A stretch of DNA of 43,734 nt from Candidatus Zipacnadia bacterium. Lineage in GTDB: Bacteria > Armatimonadota > Zipacnadia > Zipacnadales > Zipacnadaceae. The translations under genes and the position numbers were made by a program. Under the pieces are notes generated by a model. The model was not told the DNA's origin. It did not search any database and was given only the letters and a program-made list of their open reading frames with translations. Shown here piece by piece: positions 42,418-43,734 of this stretch. The stretch covers positions 1 to 43,734 of the forward strand of contig JALGUR010000013.1 of assembly GCA_029820565.1 (NCBI GenBank), read 5' to 3'. Positions within the stretch are counted from its first letter, which is position 1. Every line of letters starts with the position of its first letter.

Positions 42418-43671
42418 ATGTATGTACGAATGCTATGGTCGGTATTGGTGTTAGTGGCGGTGCTTGTGGTGGGCAGCAGTGGACCTGGGGTAGCTAAGCC
42501 TGTGTGGCGCAAACCGCCGCCGGAGGGTGTGGTGGAGTTAGTGGGCGTCGCGGGGTCAGGGAGCAGTCTGGTAGAGTTGAACGATGGCTCAATAATGCTG
42601 GTGAAGGGCGGCAGCTATCGCATCTCTACCGATGGGGGCTTGACCTGGGGTGATTCCCAATCCCTGGGTGAGGGCGTCTCGGGCAATGGTATCATTCGCC
42701 TGCAGTCGGGGGCTCTGGCGCTGACGGGGGGCCTAAATATGTGGTTATCCCACGACGAAGGCAAGACCTGGGGACCGGCCTTGCCGCTCAGAACGATAAA
42801 GGGCACCGGGGTCGGCGGCCAACCATACTATCATGACAGCATGATTCAACTCAGTACTGGGCGACTGGTGCTGCCCAGTCACTACTGCTTCAGGAACCCT
42901 CAGCACCCTGATGTCGGCTATGCGGGACACAGCACGTACCCGGAGCTTCTCGTTTCTCTGATTGCCTACTCCGACGACGAGGGGCAAACCTGGCACGTCG
43001 GCCCAGCGGAGTTGAAGCCTAATGTTTCCTGGGTCAAGGATATTGACGAATGGTCAGCCGGCATCCTCATGGGCTGGTTTGACTACGAAGGTACTCCCAA
43101 CGGCGAGGGCGGGGTAACGGAGTGTTCGGAGCCCCATGTGGCCGAGACCAAAGATGGTCGAGTACTGTTCTTTGCTCGCTCGCCGACGGGGCGGATAGTC
43201 TACAGCTACAGCAGTGATGGCGGCGAGTTGTGGCTGGCGGTGCGGCCGACCGAACTGAACAGTTCTTCCTCACCGAATGTACTCCGGCGCATCCCGCAGA
43301 CCGGAGATTTGCTATGTGTATGGAACCAGGTCTCGCCGGAAGAGAATGAGTACGGCTGGCGGCGCAATCGCTTCTCAGCGGCTATCTCCCGGGACGATGG
43401 CGCCACCTGGGAGAACTTCAAGACTCTCGAGCTGAGCGCGGGACTGGACGACATTGACCGCCTTGAGCCTACGCTGCCGATTAAGTGGAGCCGAGTGGGC
43501 AGTAATTCCAAGCCGCTGCCACCTGACCGGGCCATCTTCACCTATCCCAATGTGTGCTTTGCCGGCGATAAAGTCTACATTATGTATCACCGCGCCTGGT
43601 ACGAGGAGGACGGACGGAAGGTGGAGCAGGTGATGCGCATCTACCCGGTAGAGTACTTCTATCAGGAGTAA
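42418..43671 (+). CDS. Array gene 7: secreted Asp-box (BNR/sialidase-like) protein, near-twin of gene 5
   Basis: 417 aa from ATG 42418 after AAGAGGTGAGTAAT. Signal peptide MYVRMLWSVLVLVAVLVVGS then KPVWRKPPPEGVVELVGVAG. Asp boxes: STDGGLTW, SHDEGKTW, SDDEGQTW, SSDGGELW, SRDDGATW. It differs from gene 5 by a six-residue insertion (KGTGVGGQPYYHD against EGHDAWKD) and scattered substitutions, and ends YFYQE. The neighbourhood around its stop matches the end of gene 6. A surface-exposed or secreted glycan-binding role is inferred only from family. Confidence 0.88.
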   Translation: MYVRMLWSVLVLVAVLVVGSSGPGVAKPVWRKPPPEGVVELVGVAGSGSSLVELNDGSIMLVKGGSYRISTDGGLTWGDSQSLGEGVSGNGIIRLQSGALALTGGLNMWLSHDEGKTWGPALPLRTIKGTGVGGQPYYHDSMIQLSTGRLVLPSHYCFRNPQHPDVGYAGHSTYPELLVSLIAYSDDEGQTWHVGPAELKPNVSWVKDIDEWSAGILMGWFDYEGTPNGEGGVTECSEPHVAETKDGRVLFFARSPTGRIVYSYSSDGGELWLAVRPTELNSSSSPNVLRRIPQTGDLLCVWNQVSPEENEYGWRRNRFSAAISRDDGATWENFKTLELSAGLDDIDRLEPTLPIKWSRVGSNSKPLPPDRAIFTYPNVCFAGDKVYIMYHRAWYEEDGRKVEQVMRIYPVEYFYQE

Positions 43672-43734
43672 GACCTGCGCCGGGGGCCAATTGTATCACA
43701 AATTAGTACTTTTCTGGCGTTAGGGTCAGAAAGA
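43672..43734 (+). repeat. Start of another array spacer at the right edge
   Basis: GACCTGCGCCGGGGG..., then TTTCTGGC-GTTAGG-GTCAGAAA (43711-43732), the same leader as before gene 7. The window ends inside this spacer. Another array gene is therefore expected beyond the edge. Confidence 0.75.

Noticed and set aside
32128-43671. Calling the array proteins functional sialidases
   Set aside because: Asp boxes show the propeller but the sialidase RIP arginine and nucleophile Tyr could not be placed with confidence; substrate is left open.

Overview
The window reads as a chromosomal fragment of an uncultured, anaerobic, Gram-negative-type bacterium. Four observations point there: a bacterial-type CO dehydrogenase/acetyl-CoA synthase operon; an outer-membrane beta-barrel protein with an N-terminal CBM9-like domain; a prepilin-like protein whose segment (PVFARAQ, then SCMSNLQQIG, then a C-terminal YVDGHV) resembles the type abundant in Armatimonadota; and a PEP-CTERM protein. 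Sigma70-like promoters (TTGACA/TATAAT) are easy to see. Phylum assignment to Armatimonadota or a neighbour is an inference, not proven. No transposase, integrase, CRISPR array or rRNA was seen.

Layout. (1) 1-9771, minus strand: a Wood-Ljungdahl operon read from right to left: promoter, CODH (cooS/acsA), four-cluster ferredoxin, a 54-aa zinc-ribbon protein, acsB, acsC, acsV (RACo-type activator), acsD, and the first 38 codons of acsE at the left edge. Metal-ligand cysteines of CODH and ACS are conserved with the Moorella spacing over most of their length. Together these genes reduce CO2 to CO, take a methyl group from methyl-tetrahydrofolate via the corrinoid protein, and make acetyl-CoA. (2) 9989-16060: CBM9/DUF5916-type barrel protein, NAD-type isocitrate dehydrogenase, a divergent ICMT-like membrane methyltransferase, aspartate-type aminotransferase and a TPR lipoprotein. 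(3) 16152-20273: a very large STAND ATPase (degenerate SIR2-like N-terminus, nSTAND ATPase, helical repeats, PQQ-type propeller) just downstream of a CAT-anticodon tRNA. (4) 20614-27047: NadA, a zinc-ribbon/GYF/prepilin-like fusion, two Gfo/Idh/MocA oxidoreductases flanking a sugar-phosphate isomerase/epimerase-like protein, and a BtrH/C39-like protein. (5) 27531-31906: a PEP-CTERM subtilase and a BNR-plus-LamG protein, both minus strand with good promoters. (6) 32128-43734, plus strand: a tandem array of seven paralogous secreted Asp-box (BNR/sialidase-like) proteins of about 404-425 aa, each preceded by a strong AGAGGTGA-type ribosome-binding site and most by a conserved TCTGG...TCAGA inverted repeat. 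It is interrupted once by an unrelated secreted 606-aa protein, and the leader of a further unit reaches the right edge, so the array probably continues.

Many intergenic gaps carry short dispersed palindromic repeats of several families (GGCGAGGTTCTCC, GTAGGGGCGG, GATCGGGGCAAGGATGCCCC and others). The two items that most deserve a second look are the seven-copy secreted Asp-box array with its shared leader element, and the SIR2-like/STAND/propeller protein beside the tRNA.
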